Assembly: GCA_027563935.2 (NCBI GenBank)
Contig: CM050454.1
Span: forward strand, 24,859,501-24,923,500
From: Costus lasius
Lineage: Eukaryota; Streptophyta; Magnoliopsida; Zingiberales; Costaceae
DNA: 64,000 bases
Direction: 5' to 3'
Shown here: in pieces, positions 1 through 11,532 of the stretch
How the letters are laid out: each line of letters opens with the position of its first letter
How positions within the stretch are numbered: position 1 is the first letter of the stretch
Program-made: the position numbers and the translations under genes
Notes under the pieces: generated by a model
The model's input: the letters and a program-made list of their open reading frames with translations, nothing else
The model's database searches: none
Told to the model about the DNA's origin: nothing

Positions 1-1614
1 GAGGGTTTCTCAAGGATCGCATATGAAAAACCATATGATCAACTTGAATGAGTTTAGATCTATACCATAGCCATAGAGATGGAGGTCGGCTTGGAAGCAA
101 GAGAGCAAAATAGATCCCCTCCAAATGGCGCGCACACAAGAAGAAGTTGGCTACTCCCTTCACGCCTTTGTGCTAGCAAAAGCTTCAAGGGGTCTTGATC
201 GTTTGAAGGAGAATCCTTGGAGTCTTTGCTTGGCCGAATTCCACCTCTCCACTCTCGGCGATAATGCTCTCTCAAGCACACTTCTTCGCCAAAGTGAGAA
301 GCCTTCAAGCAAAAAGCGTTTTGGCGTTTTTTCATCAAGTCACCATGATGACTTTCCATAAATGGAATGTCATGAAGGAGAGCTTTCGAAACCGATCAAA
401 ACAAAACGCTTATGCTTTGAACCAAGCGTTCACACATGTGAACCGGTTCAAGCTTAATCGATCCAATTGATTTTGGTTCAATAAACCAAATCAAATCAGC
501 CCAAGCATTGGTCCAAATCAAAATAAACCCAAGGTTTAAGATCTGACCGTTCATCCTTTTGATGCTTCTGATCTCATCGATCTAGCATCAACTCTCTCGA
601 TCGAAGCTTACCGATCTAGAGCCCTAATCAATCAAACATGATCAGACCAGATCTCACTTACAATCAGAGGTTAAACTCCTCTAAACTGAACCCAAACAAT
701 TCAGTCCATACGATCTGACTTGAGTAAGCCATATCATCAAATTGTGCGACCCTAAGGGTTTCCTTTAAATGTCGGTAACGATAACTTTCGTTATCACGAT
801 CAGTGAGAGGTATCTAGCAACACATCACTATCTCCCGATATAAAGGAAAGAGTCTTCCAAGACTACACCCAAACCATGGCACAAGTGTGAATCAAACTCA
901 CAAGGCATACATGTTTCCTTTGCCACTGGATGTTCATATTGGACAAGCATGTCAAGCTTGTAACTCCAACATGATGAGCATGATTAGATCAGATGAACAT
1001 AGTCATCTGGGTATGGCCATACACTTTCTCAATCATCTCATATAGGGGGGCCCTTTAAGAACATCACACTCCTTAAACAAGGAGACGGCAATCCTTTGTC
1101 TATCACTAGTGCCCTAACCTGATTCAAGCTCACCATCCAAAATAGTCTATAATCATTATGTTTCAAATGATATTGAACTACCTCAAGACAATGACAATCA
1201 TCATTTAGAAACACAAGTGATCTCAAGTCAGAGGACATGTGCCACTTAGTGCTTATAAGGATCATTCACATTGTGACAAGCAATGGAATATCCCAGTAGG
1301 GTCTGTCCAGTACATCCAATGTACCCATGAGTCTACATCTTATTCCATGCTCGAAGCATCCTATAAGATTAGCACACATATTAGTCTCAATCATATCAAG
1401 GCTGTCTCATGTTCACCAAGATATCTCGACTAAGGACATATAGCCTGTCAGCCTAGCTGAACAGCTTTGAGACATTATTCAGAAGTACACTTATTACAGC
1501 AGACAAGGTAACAACCTGAATAATAACCATGCCTTTATAAACACAACAGTTTATTACATGATACTATTACAATCCCAAGGCCTCAAACATTAGCCTTAAG
1601 GGCATACCCCAACA
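1..1614 (-). mobile_element. Partial LTR, Angela/BARE-like Ty1/copia element
   Basis: By eye this aligns along its whole length with the complete copia LTRs at 35876-37596 and 43271-44991, so about 107 bp are missing beyond the window edge. It ends in CCCCAACA, the complement of the TGTTGGGG start of the complete LTRs. It is followed by gcaattgg rather than a polypurine tract, so it is either the 5' LTR of a minus-strand element or a solo LTR. It is clearly older than the pair at 35-45 kb, with many substitutions. ORFs inside it are chance. Confidence 0.85.
780..795. repeat. Short hairpin GATAAC-N4-GTTATC in copia LTR
   Basis: A 6-bp perfect stem with a four-base loop (TTTC). The same position in the other LTR copies (29158-29173, 36761-36776, 44156-44171) keeps both arms while the loop differs (TTAC, TCAC, TCAC). 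Function unknown. Confidence 0.5.
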
Positions 1615-1646
1615 GCAATTGGTTGGGAATAATTTCAGTGACTATC

Positions 1647-3660
1647 TGATAGCGCCCACGGATATAGTAGGTGTTTCCCACAAGTGCACGGGTCTATCGA
1701 AGTAATAAAATATCGATCCCACAGGTACTAATGGGCAAATACCAATATATCTCGAAATGGCTAGCTAGACGATGTCGAAATTGGTGAAGTTTAAGATAAC
1801 AAAATAATTAAAAGTGCAGGAATGTAAACAGAGGAAATCACACAAGAGGATTCTAATGAGGAGGTGTATCAGGATATGGGTTCACCACTTTGACTCCTTA
1901 CAGTTGAATAGTTAAACTCTACTGCCGATGTCCTGTCTAGTTCAAGGGGGGCACAGCTTCCTTGTCACGTAGGTAGCTCCCCTCCAATAATCTTGTCCGC
2001 TTCCACGAAATAGATTACCAGTCCAATCCGTAAGGTGCTAACGTGCGGTCGAACGAGTGTCTTTCCACAACGTCTAAGATTCTTATAACCTTCACAAATA
2101 CGTATAGACCCGCAAGCGAGGTTTTACCCTCCTAGAGATGCTGAACCGTACTTGAGGTGATTAAAGACTCAAACGCCCCCTTTCGGGTAGCATAGGCATA
2201 GCGTACAGACGGAATGGATAAACTGTCAACCTCTTGGGTCTGACGCGCGGTCGGACAAGAGGCTCTCCGCAGTGTCTAAAGCTCCCTAAAATCACACGAG
2301 TGAGTACGAATCTGCGAGCGAGTTTTTCTCCCTAAGATCTAATTTACAAACCCCACCTTGGTGTTTTCCTAAGTGTGTACAAACCCGCAAGCAAGTTTTC
2401 TCCTCTAGATCCGATTAACAAACCTCACCCTTGCAACTCAAGGCTCAAGTTTACCTTTCCGGATGATGCTTCCCTTTAATCCTACGGGTAAGTACAGCTA
2501 TGCAAGCAAGTAAACTCCTAGAAAAGCTGATTTACAAACCTCATTCGAGGGATTAGAGGTGCGAGCATATCCTTCCGGGTAACGCAGGCAATGCACACAC
2601 ACAGGGCCAAGCAAGGACTTTGGCAAATAAACCTAACTATCACAACTAGTAAATCGTCAAGGGCTACCCCACATCCTGATTTAGTGTTTAGCCAAGCATT
2701 CTCATGGTGAAAGCATGAACAACAACATTAATCACCTCATACATGAGTAAGTTTATGCGGCTATTACAAGATGAAGGCAAGATCTTAAAATGTTCTATTA
2801 AGATTTGACAATGAACTCAATAAGAATCAAGTCTATTCCCAAGATCTTCCTTTACACAATCAGTCCAAAGATATTCTGCGCAAGAAGAGTCTTCAATGTT
2901 ACCATATGCGCACCTTCCCCTTCTCCTCCCTTGCAAAAGCAAATTCTCCACGCGTGATCCCTCTGCTGAGCTCCCCCTTGAATGACCCTCTCTTCTCCCT
3001 TTTATCTCTTCTCATCCTGCATCTTTTTCTCCTTCCCATACCCTACAAAAAGGGCTCTGCGGTTGCTGTCTCTACTCAGCCGAAAGAAGACTCTGCCGCC
3101 TGCTCCCATGCCCTACAACTCAGCCGCAGCCAACATCTTCACGAAATGATGATCCTGTGGCAGTATTTGCTGTCTAAAGCCTGCTTCTCGCCTCCTTTGT
3201 CAACGGGGGAGAATGGTCTTCAATGCCCCTGATCTTCCCCTAGGGTTAAACTGAAGAAAGCAGAGTTAAAATCGCAGTTTCGAAACAGGCGGGTTCGCGA
3301 TCTCGGGCGAGAATTTGGTCGTGACCCGGTCTTGATTTGTTAGTTTGCAGATTTAGTGCGAAGATGAGTCACGGGCATGATTCTGATCGCGACCCGCTCG
3401 AGATTTCCAACAAAGGCCTCGATGACTCTGAAATCTTCTAGTTATGATCATCTTGAATTAGGACGAGCTCCACTGCCACAAGAATGCCAGAATCTACTCC
3501 TTTTGTGGTCTTTTTGACCTGAAAACGTGAAAATATCGAAACAGATGTAGATTCCATAGATGTATCCAAATAAAGACAGTTATGAGGTGTAAAATTGTGA
3601 AATGGTAATGATTTCACAAGTAAATTGGCATGTAAAACTCTATAAAAATCTGTGTCAACA
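1647..3660 (-). mobile_element. 3' LTR of minus-strand Ty3/gypsy (Athila-like) element
   Basis: The 2014-bp LTR runs from TGATAGCGCC to GTGTCAACA on the plus strand, so on the minus strand it starts TGTTGACACA and ends GCGCTATCA. Its first ~570 bases reappear at 26354-26921, directly beside a primer-binding site, which identifies both as LTRs of one family. Repeated TCACG-type motifs lie near 3300-3410. A TATA-like AGATAAAAGG is readable on the minus strand near 2996-3008. The 108-residue ORF at 2906-3232 has no recognisable features and is taken as chance. The left target flank is ctatc; the partner flank is lost. Confidence 0.85.
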
Positions 3661-5042
3661 GAATACCTACGACTTAAACCTTTGCTTGTCCTCAAGCAAA
3701 AAGAAAGAAATGAAGTTCCATGAGGGTTGTTCAACAGAAGTGATACACCCTTAATGATCTATAGATGTGAAATGATTGCAGCTAATCACAGGATGCACAA
3801 ACCACTGTAGACTTTAAAGATGTCAAGATGAAAAGTAAGGTATCCAGGTTAAATCTATAGACAATAGTCGCACGATAATATTGGATAGAAAATATTTCCT
3901 TACCACATGAGACACCAATACACTCAAAGCACCAAAAGGGTAAACTCTAAAGCGGTAGTAAAGGCCATACTCATGACTTCGGTACCATCGCACTTTTTCT
4001 TTTTCTTTTTTTTTTCGCAGTGCCAAGCCATAGCTTCGGTACCACTGCCTTCTTTTCTTTCTGATTTGCAGCGCCAAGTTACAACTTCGGTACCAATGCT
4101 CCTTTCTTTTCAATCATTTTCTCTTCTTTTAGTGGCAATACCAAGTCAGAACTTCGGTACCACTGCCTTCTTTCTTTCTTTTTCTTTTTGTTGGGCAGTG
4201 CCAAGTTGTAACTTCGGTACCACTGCTCTTTTTTTCTTTTCTTTTCCTCCTATTTCTTACATGGTGCCAAGTCAGAGGAATTCAAACCAAAACTAATACC
4301 AAGAGTTACCAAGGGTGGTAGGTGTGTGTCAATTGGTTTGGTCTATAATCTTCCAAATAAATAGTACTCATTTCGTCATACAGATATTTCCTCGACTCAA
4401 AGCTTATCAAAGTTCGATCTTTAAGTTTTTAGTGTATAAGGAATCGAGTGGCTAGTTGCTCAATCATGAATCTGATCTAAATGTGGTGTGGGGGTCTAAG
4501 TCAATCATAAATGAGGTCAATGAATAAGGATCAATCTTTGAATGAGGAAAATACCAATCAATGAAAATAAGAAATCTCGGCTAGGACCTACGACTTAGGA
4601 CTTTTGCATGTTTGGGCAATAATGGTTAATGAAATTTGGTCCTTATCTACAAAGTCATAATGAAAGCATGTGAGAAAGGTACAGCATGTCAAAGAGGTAG
4701 AGTCATGAGAATATCTGTGCCAAGCTGAAACGTTATCAAAGTAACTTACAATAAAAATATCATGAAAATAGAGCACATCGATAGTAAAGAGAGTTAAAGC
4801 TTGGCAAATGTGCTACAGTAGCACATTAATAACATCACAATAAATATTACCAGTTTACCATCACATGCAAACAATATAAAGTTTAACCATCAGTACAACA
4901 TCCATCATGAAAGAGTAAAAGTCATGACGACCTATCAAAATGTGTAAGTACCCTCACCTAGAGCAAAAGTTGCAACATCCTGGATACACATAGTATAGGT
5001 ATGTATCAAAAGGGGTGAGGGAAGACTTACTAGAGTGCAGCC
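3661..5042 (-). other. 3' noncoding part of the minus-strand gypsy element
   Basis: This lies between the end of the aORF and the 3' LTR. Next to the LTR it carries an imperfect palindrome TTGCTTG-TCCT-CAAGCAA at about 3682-3699, with purine-rich sequence on the minus strand between it and the LTR, which probably includes the polypurine tract. The pyrimidine-rich repeat array is annotated separately. No coding signal is visible elsewhere. Confidence 0.6.
3966..4275 (-). repeat. Five-unit repeat with GGTACCGAAG / TTGGCACTGC motifs
   Basis: The plus-strand core TTCGGTACC occurs at 3978, 4035, 4086, 4153 and 4213, a spacing of 51-67 bp. Each is followed by a pyrimidine run and then GCAGTGCCAAG or a close variant. 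On the element's own strand each unit reads cttGGCACTGC, purine run, GGCAGTGGTACCGAAG, so CACTGC and GCAGTG can pair. The same motif, in two units, lies downstream of the aORF in the plus-strand gypsy copies (15350, 21183, 31617). Confidence 0.75.
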
Positions 5043-6314
5043 CTACTCACTGCACTCAGCCAGGTCGTCATCATCGTCATCGTCAGCTGGCTCGAAGGAA
5101 TAAGAAACATGGATGGTATCGTCGGCATCCTCGTCTTCGTCCCGCGGTGGTGGTGGTGCCATGTTGCTGTTAAGAAAGATCTCGATGCACTTTACCATGT
5201 CCATCAAGGCTACTAGCTGCTTCCCTTGGTTCAGCTGCTCCTGCCGGAGAAGATGAAGCATATCGTCCGTAGAAGGGCGCGCGGAAGTCTGAGGTTGCCC
5301 ACTGAAGGAAAAGCTGGGGTCAACATCCAGTGGCGCCGTCTGATCCTCGGGCGCTACTGGTTCCGGATATAAGCGCCAGTTGGCGCTGTCCCTAATATCA
5401 GTCCGGGCAGAATTCGGTAAAGCCATGGTGGTAGCTGTATCTGCAAAGGTCAGGTGGTAGATATCTCCTCTCCTCACAATCATCTTCATCGAGAGAAGAT
5501 GCTCCAGGTCCAAATGCCGGCTCCCAACTGCTTCAGGTTGACCGTAGGGGTTATGTCCAAGGGAGAGAGCTATCATCGTGATCATCCCGCCGATGCAGAT
5601 GACTCCTTTCTGCGCATGGGCTACCCATATAAATTACCGGGCGAGATGATAAACGGCATTAATCTGGAAATGGTGCAAGAGCCCCCACAAACATAGTAGC
5701 TTGGGCTGGCATAATATTCCGTCTCCTTCCCTCGCGAAAATCGAATGCGCGAGTAACCTGTGTGCATAGCGGATGCAGGGGTTGGAGAGTGTCGAGGCTC
5801 TGGCATTCCGGGGTGAGTAAGCGCTCATAGAGGAAATGCAGTGCCAAAAGATGTCTTCATTGAAGTTGGGTGGACCGACTCTAGAAGCGTACGCCGGGAA
5901 GCCGAAAATATCGTTCAGGTCAGCAATTGTGAGGTGATACTCTATATTCGCCAAACGGAACATGAGAAGGCCTGGGTTTATATCCAGCGCTGAGACCTTG
6001 AGTTCCACTGAGCTCAGAAATTCATGGGTGAATGGGATTTATGTTGGATGAGCATATTGCAAGAATCGTCCCCACCTAAATTGACAGAAAACCCAAAGCA
6101 GATCATCAAAGATGCTGAGAGCAGCTAATGCCGGCAGGTCTATGTACCTTGTATTGATTATCCGCTGGTTAGATAGGACTTGATACCTTGCCGCTTGATG
6201 GTTGTCGCACATTTGTATTTCCGGTGGTGTAGGTTATTGCTGTGGTGGTGCCGCCGGTCGAGGGCTCGTGGCTCCAGCTGGACGCTTGCCGGTGTTCTTC
6301 TTTCTTGGCGGCAT
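5043..6314 (-). pseudogene. Extra ORF (aORF) of minus-strand gypsy element, three stops
   Basis: One continuous frame of about 424 codons starts MPPRKK at 6314 and is interrupted by TAA at 6234-6236, 6039-6041 and 5634-5636. The middle (from near 6000) contains FRLANIEYHLTIADLNDIFGFP and, further on, YGQPEAVG..LDLEHLLSMKMIVRRGD. These match position for position the plus-strand aORFs (FRLGNIEHILTLSQFRSIY; YGTLEAT..LDIESCV.MKLIIHKGD). The C-terminus is very acidic, ending in a run of seven Asp near 5060. It sits between pol and the 3' LTR, where Athila-type elements carry an extra, sometimes called env-like, ORF. No signal peptide or transmembrane segment is evident, so an envelope function is not supported. 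The domain resembles the plant 'putative transposon protein' families, but that needs a profile search. Confidence 0.7.
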
Positions 6315-7869
6315 GATTGCTTGAGCAGCGAATAGAGGATACCGAAGTATCAGCAGCTGATTGAAGAGGAGCTTCCGGCGAAATAAGGATTGGGAACTTG
6401 GAATGAGAGCTCGCCGGAAGTTCCTAGTGTCGCCGGAAGTGTTGCCGGAGAGCTGGTGATCGGCGGTGAAGTGGGCGGCGGCGACTGGTGGGGCACAGCA
6501 GTGGGGTCGCGCAAGGCACAGACGTGGTTACAAAAAATTGGGAACCCTAGATGGAAAACTCGGGCGAGCTGCTTAAGTGAAAGCCTTAACGGGTTGCTTA
6601 ACGGGTCGGGCTGGCCAGGCGGATCCGTTAAGCTGATGAGGTTTAGTGATCATGCCCAGGAATTTCATCAGGATCCGGTCGTGATTTCCTTCCGCAGTTT
6701 TCTAATGCAAATCTTCATGGTAGTGTCTTCGACCACGGGGCAGCCGTGACATTCTCGTCAAAGATGCACGCGTTCTATCTGTCAGAAAATCTTGCCTATG
6801 ACATTCGTCATTACCCACCCGTGATTATCTTTTGTTTGATTGTGCGCGAATTTCACAGCTGTGCCTCTAGTTACGGGTATGTTGTGAACCTTTCGATGGA
6901 TAATTTTCATTTTGCCTCTTTGGAAAAATCTCTGTCACGACTTTCAGCATTCCCCGGTCATGATCTTCTCGTGAAATCCTTTATTACTGATTACGGTCGT
7001 GGCTTCAGTGTCTTTCTTGCCGTAATGCTCTCGGCGAATTTTCTGATGTTTGAGCTGAGTGAGAATCATGATCGAGATTTCTGTCGGAACCCGCCCGTGA
7101 TTTTGGAAAAATCGGCAGAAAATGCCTCTTTCTACTACATCAGTTTGTGATATTCCTGTGTCATTCAAAGTCAAATAAGAGTATCAATGTCCACGGCTAA
7201 ATAAACGGGAGTATAACAAACAATGTAAGTTGTGAAAGGGCACAACAAGGCCCAAATGTTGTTTTCAATTTTCAGTAGAGTCAATCGTCAATGCTGAAGA
7301 TAAACAAGATCGATTCATGGATGTTCATTATGCTCTCAAATTCAAAGATCATTAGAAACCAATTAGTGAAGATGCAATGTATTTGGTTTTCCAACGAATC
7401 AGATGAAACTCGTTAAATGTTGGTAGCATTGGCATTCGGAATTGGTAGTCATCAACGTCGTAGTTCATGCGCGTTTCCTGCAAGAGTATCATCATTGTTA
7501 AACATCAAAACCATGTGTTGGAACGAAATGACTACGACTAAGAAATGAAATCCAAACTCATAGTAGAGAAGGTTTAAAACATTCTAAGGTTGGATTGGTG
7601 TGTCCTAGCATGCGATCACTAAGGTTTTAACACTAATTATCAAAAGAGTTCCTAAGAATATGCAAACTAACTGAAGCTTTAACAAAAACATGAAAACGAA
7701 AAAGTAAGATGCTGAAAATGAATTTAACTAAAGTAAGATGCTTGGGTTGCCTCCCAAGAAGCACTGATTTAATGGTCCGTCAGCTTGACCACGGTTTGTG
7801 TCATTCTGGCGAAGGAGCATCCGTAAGGAGCAATACAGTGTCCTCCGGTATTGGTTCATGGGAGATATA
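6315..7869 (-). other. Spacer between pol and aORF of minus-strand gypsy element
   Basis: Noncoding on the element's strand. It carries several degenerate copies of a TCACGRSCGGGT-like motif (6640-7110), similar to motifs in the element's own LTR near 3300-3410. Around 7742-7764 the minus strand reads cttgggaggcaacccaagc, also found after the pol remnant of the plus-strand element (17968-17994). Plus-strand ORFs here (6390-6749, 6746-7150) look like chance. Confidence 0.55.
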
Positions 7870-9497
7870 GTGCTTGAGTCTCTATCCATTAACTTTGAAT
7901 ATACCAGTTGACTCTCGAAAGATATCTATAGCACCATGAGGGTAAACCTTCTGCACCTCGTATGGTCCTGTCCATTTAGTTTGAAGCTTACCAGGAAAAA
8001 GTTTGATCCTGGAGTTAAACAATAGTACCAATTCACCTTCACAAAATTCTCCCCTCATAATCCTTCGATCATGCCATCTTTTGGTACGTTTTTTATAGAT
8101 CATGGCGTTCTCATAGGCTTCCTATCTAAATTCATCAAGCTCATTCAGCTGAAGCTTTCTGATCTTTCCAGCTTGGTTCCCATCAAAACTCAGTTGTCGT
8201 ATCGCCCAATATGCTTTGTGTTCTATTTCAACTAGTAAATGACACGATTTATCATATACTAACTGAAATGGGGACATACCAACTGGAGTCTTCAATGTTG
8301 TACGGTATGCCCATAATGCATCGTCAAGTTTAAGTGACCAATCGGTGCGAGTGCGCGATACAGTTTTCTCAAGTATGTGTTTTATCTCTCCTTTTGATAT
8401 CTCCACTTGGCCGCTAGTTTGAGGATGGTAGGCAGTAGCAACTTTGTGTAATACCCCATATCTTTTCAGAAGTGATTCAAATCCTCGTTCAATAAAATGA
8501 GATCCGCCATCGCTGATTACCACGCGGGGTGTTCCAAATCGTGGGAGTATTAACTTCTTGAAAAATTTTGTGACCACCTTTGAATCGTTTGTCGGTGCAG
8601 CCAAGGCTTCTGCCCACTTGGAGACGTAGGCAACCCTAACTAAGATGAATTTATTACCACAAGAAGGTGGGAATGGACCCATAAAGTCGATCCCCCATAC
8701 GTCGAAGATCTCGATCTCCAGGATGGTGTTTAGAGGCATCTCATTTCTTCGTGATATTCCACCCATTCATTGGTAGCGATCGCAAGAATGTACATAGTCC
8801 CTTGCGTCTCTGAATAAAGTTGGCCAAAAGAAACCACATTGGAGAATCTTATGTGTTGTCTTCTTGCCACTGAAGTGCCCTCCATAAGAAGAAGAATGGC
8901 ATTGGAATAGGACATCTGGAATCTCCTCCTCCGGTAAACATCTTTGAATGATACAATCAGGGCAACACTTAAACAGGAGTGGTTCGTCCCAATAATAGTG
9001 TTTTGCCATAGACATAAACTTCCTTCGCTGTTGGTATGTGAGTTTTGGAGGCATAATCCCGGCTGCCAAGTAATTTACCAGATCGGCATACCATGGTGCT
9101 TTCACAGCGGTGACCACTAGTAATTTTTCGTCTGGGAATGCATCGTCAATTTCTTCTTCCAAACTATTCTCGGGGGTGGATGTCAAACGAGAGATATGGT
9201 CTGCTACCAAATTATCGGTTTCCTTTTTATCCTTGATCTCAACATCAAATTCTTGTAATAATAGTATCCACATGATTAGCTGTGGTTTAGCGTCTTTCTT
9301 TGTCATGAGATATCGGATTGCCGCATGATCTGTATGAACAATAACACGCGAGTTAACCAAATACGATCGAAATTTATCAAAAGCAAAAAACTACAGCTAG
9401 AAGTTCTTTTTCGGTTGTGGCATAGTTGCTTTGTGCTCCATCCAATGTTCGGCTGGCGTAGTAAATGGTATGAGTTCGGTTGTTCTTCCGCTGTCCC
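7870..9497 (-). pseudogene. RNase H end and integrase of minus-strand gypsy pol, broken
   Basis: Read on the minus strand, the end of RNase H ([38 protein letters not shown]) is followed by the integrase zinc region (near 8790-8880) and catalytic core: D in [13 protein letters not shown] in [10 protein letters not shown], and a [11 protein letters not shown] segment. The C-terminal [16 protein letters not shown] segment lies near 7940-8000. In-frame TGA or TAG codons interrupt it at about 8764-8766, 8119-8121 and 7879-7881. The 5' side is interrupted by the hAT insertion. This was the cDNA-integrating enzyme of a Ty3/gypsy element and is inactive as it stands. Confidence 0.85.
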
Positions 9498-9740
9498 AAT
9501 ACAGCTAGGGATGGCAACGGGGCGGGTCGGGGTCGGGTTTTGCCATCCCCGACCCGACAGCGACTTCCCAATACAACTAGTAAATGGTATGAGTTCGGTT
9601 GTTCTTCCACTGTCCCAATACAGCTAGGGATGGCAACGGGGCGGGTCGGTGTCGGGCGTAGTAAATGGTATGAGTTCGATTGTTCTTCCGCTGTCCCAAT
9701 ACAGCTATGGATGGCAACGGGGCGGGTCGGGGTTGGGTTT
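9461..9740. repeat. Triplicated RNase H / hAT-end segment
   Basis: A segment starting gtaaatggtatgagttcg and running through the RNase H code, AATACAGC and the first ~40 bases of the hAT element occurs three times, starting at 9461, 9580 and 9661. The copies differ by only a few bases, so the duplication is younger than the hAT insertion. Confidence 0.85.
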
Positions 9741-10203
9741 TGCCATCCCCGACCCGACCCCAACTTCCCCAAACCCGTCCCCGAACCCGACGAGTTTAGA
9801 AAACCCTGCCCCACACCCGACCCCGCGGGGAAACCCGATCCCGCGCAACCTAAAAAATAAATATATATTATAAATAATATTTTAAAATTAATTTGCATTC
9901 TTTATTCATAATATTAAAATAAAAAGATATTTTACATAAACTATATCATCATTCCTACATAAATTATTAAAATTTAGTAACTAGGTTTAACTTATAAGGG
10001 GTAAATTTGTTATTTTAATAGTCGGGGCGGGTTCGGGGTCGGGTTCAGGGCGGGTACCTAAATTCCCATACCCGACCCTGACCCGACTATACCCCCGTCG
10101 GGTTTTCCCCGAACCCGACCCGACCCCCAGTCAACTCGGGTTTTCCCCGTTGACTTCGGGTCGGGTCGGGTCGGGTCGGGGATGGGGTTTTTTGCCATCC
10201 CTA
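9506..10203. mobile_element. Non-autonomous hAT-like element, 8-bp target duplication
   Basis: Terminal inverted repeats TAGGGATGGCAA (9506) and TTGCCATCCCTA (ending 10203) are flanked by an identical 8-bp sequence, AATACAGC, at 9498-9505 and 10204-10211. The interior is rich in GGGTCGGG/CCCGACCC near both ends and AT-rich in the middle (9850-10010), with no transposase. Eight-base duplications and TAGGGATGG-type ends fit hAT elements. It splits the RT/RNase H of the surrounding gypsy pol. Its left end is part of a local triplication. Confidence 0.85.
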
Positions 10204-11532
10204 AATACAGCTCCTACCGCATAGTCACTAGCGTCACACATAATTTCGAAGGGTAGCGACCAATCCGAAGGTTGTATTATCAGAGCGAAAATCAATGCTT
10301 TCTTCAATTGTTGAAACGCATCCATGCAGTTCTGGTAAAAAAACAAATGGAACATCCTTAGCGAGTAAAGATGTTAAAGGTCTAGAAATTTTAGAAAAGT
10401 TTTCAATGAAATGCCTATAAAAGCCTGCATGGCCTAAGAAGCTTCTTATTCCTCTGATGGAGTTTGGAGGTGACATTTTCTCTATCACACTGATTTTTGC
10501 TTTATCCACTTCGATACCGCGCTCCGATATCAAATGACCAAGAACGATCCCTTCCTTTACCATAAAGTGACATTTCTCCCAATTTAACATCAGGCTTGTC
10601 TCTTCACAACGTTGCAAAACACGGGTCAGATTAGATAGACAAGAGTCAAAACTGGACCCATATACCGAAAAGTCGTCCATAAAGATGTCCATGATGTTTT
10701 CAATGAAATCGGAGAAGATAGCCATCATGCATCGCTGGAATGTAGCTGGTGTATTACATAAGCCAAATGGCATACGACGATAAGCAAAAGTACCGAAGGG
10801 GCATGTGAACGTGGTTTTCTCTTGGTCGTCTGGATGTATCGGTATTTGGAAAAATCCTGAGTATCCATCCAAGAAACAAAAATAAGAGTTAGTGGCTAAT
10901 CTTTCAAGCATTTGATCAATAAAGGGGAGAGGAAAATGGTCCTTGCGAGTGGCCTTGTTCAGTTTCCGATAGTCGATACACATGCGCCACCCGGTAACGG
11001 TTCTTTGCGGTATTAATTCATTCGCTTCGTTCTTTACCACCGTTACTCCTCCCTTTTTTGGTACCACATGTACCGGACTTACCCATTGGCTATCCGAAAT
11101 GGGGTAGATGACCCCAGCATCTAATAGCTTCAAAATTTCTTTCTTAACCACCTCTTTCAAATTCGGGTTCAAACATCTCTGATATTCGATAGATGGTTTG
11201 CTATCCTCTTCCAGGTGTATCATGTGCATGCATAAAGAAGGGTTAATACCTTTTATATCTTCCAAAGTGTAGCCAATTACCTTCTTATATTGTCGAAGCT
11301 TATCTAGGAGAAGGCTTGTTTGCTCTGAATCAAGATGGTTTGCTATGATGACAGGATAAGTAGAATTCTCACCCAAAAATTCATACCTGAGGTTGCTCAG
11401 TAAGGATTTGAGTTCTAAGTTGAGTTGTTTACAGACCTCGGATGTCGGCGCAGATGGTTCCTCAAGATTCTCTTCATTTGGTTCAATTTCTGTGCTCGAG
11501 TCTAGAATATCGACATAGGCACGGACTTCTTC
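10204..11532 (-). pseudogene. Reverse transcriptase of minus-strand gypsy pol, frameshifted
   Basis: The minus strand encodes a nearly complete Ty3/gypsy RT: WRMCIDYRKLN, FPLPFIDQMLERL, FLDGYSGFFQIPI, FGTFAYRRMPFGLCNTPATFQRCM, the catalytic FMDDF (YxDD equivalent) near 10680, and RSFLGHAGFYRHFIENFS. It is in the same frame as the upstream gag-protease and separated from it by one TAA (11533-11535). A run of seven A (plus strand 10337-10343) shifts the frame at the start of the RNase H linker. The frame resumes as FQQLKKALI..QPSDWSLPFEIMCDASDYAVGAV and is then cut by the hAT insertion. Confidence 0.9.

Noticed and set aside
1615..1646. Possible shared origin of the gcaattgg flank with the flank at 29991.
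   Set aside because: Only six bases agree and the rest is unrelated, so it is kept only as a low-interest observation.
2906..3232. 108-residue plus-strand ORF with a hydrophobic stretch.
   Set aside because: It lies inside a gypsy LTR, antisense to the element, with no recognisable motif.
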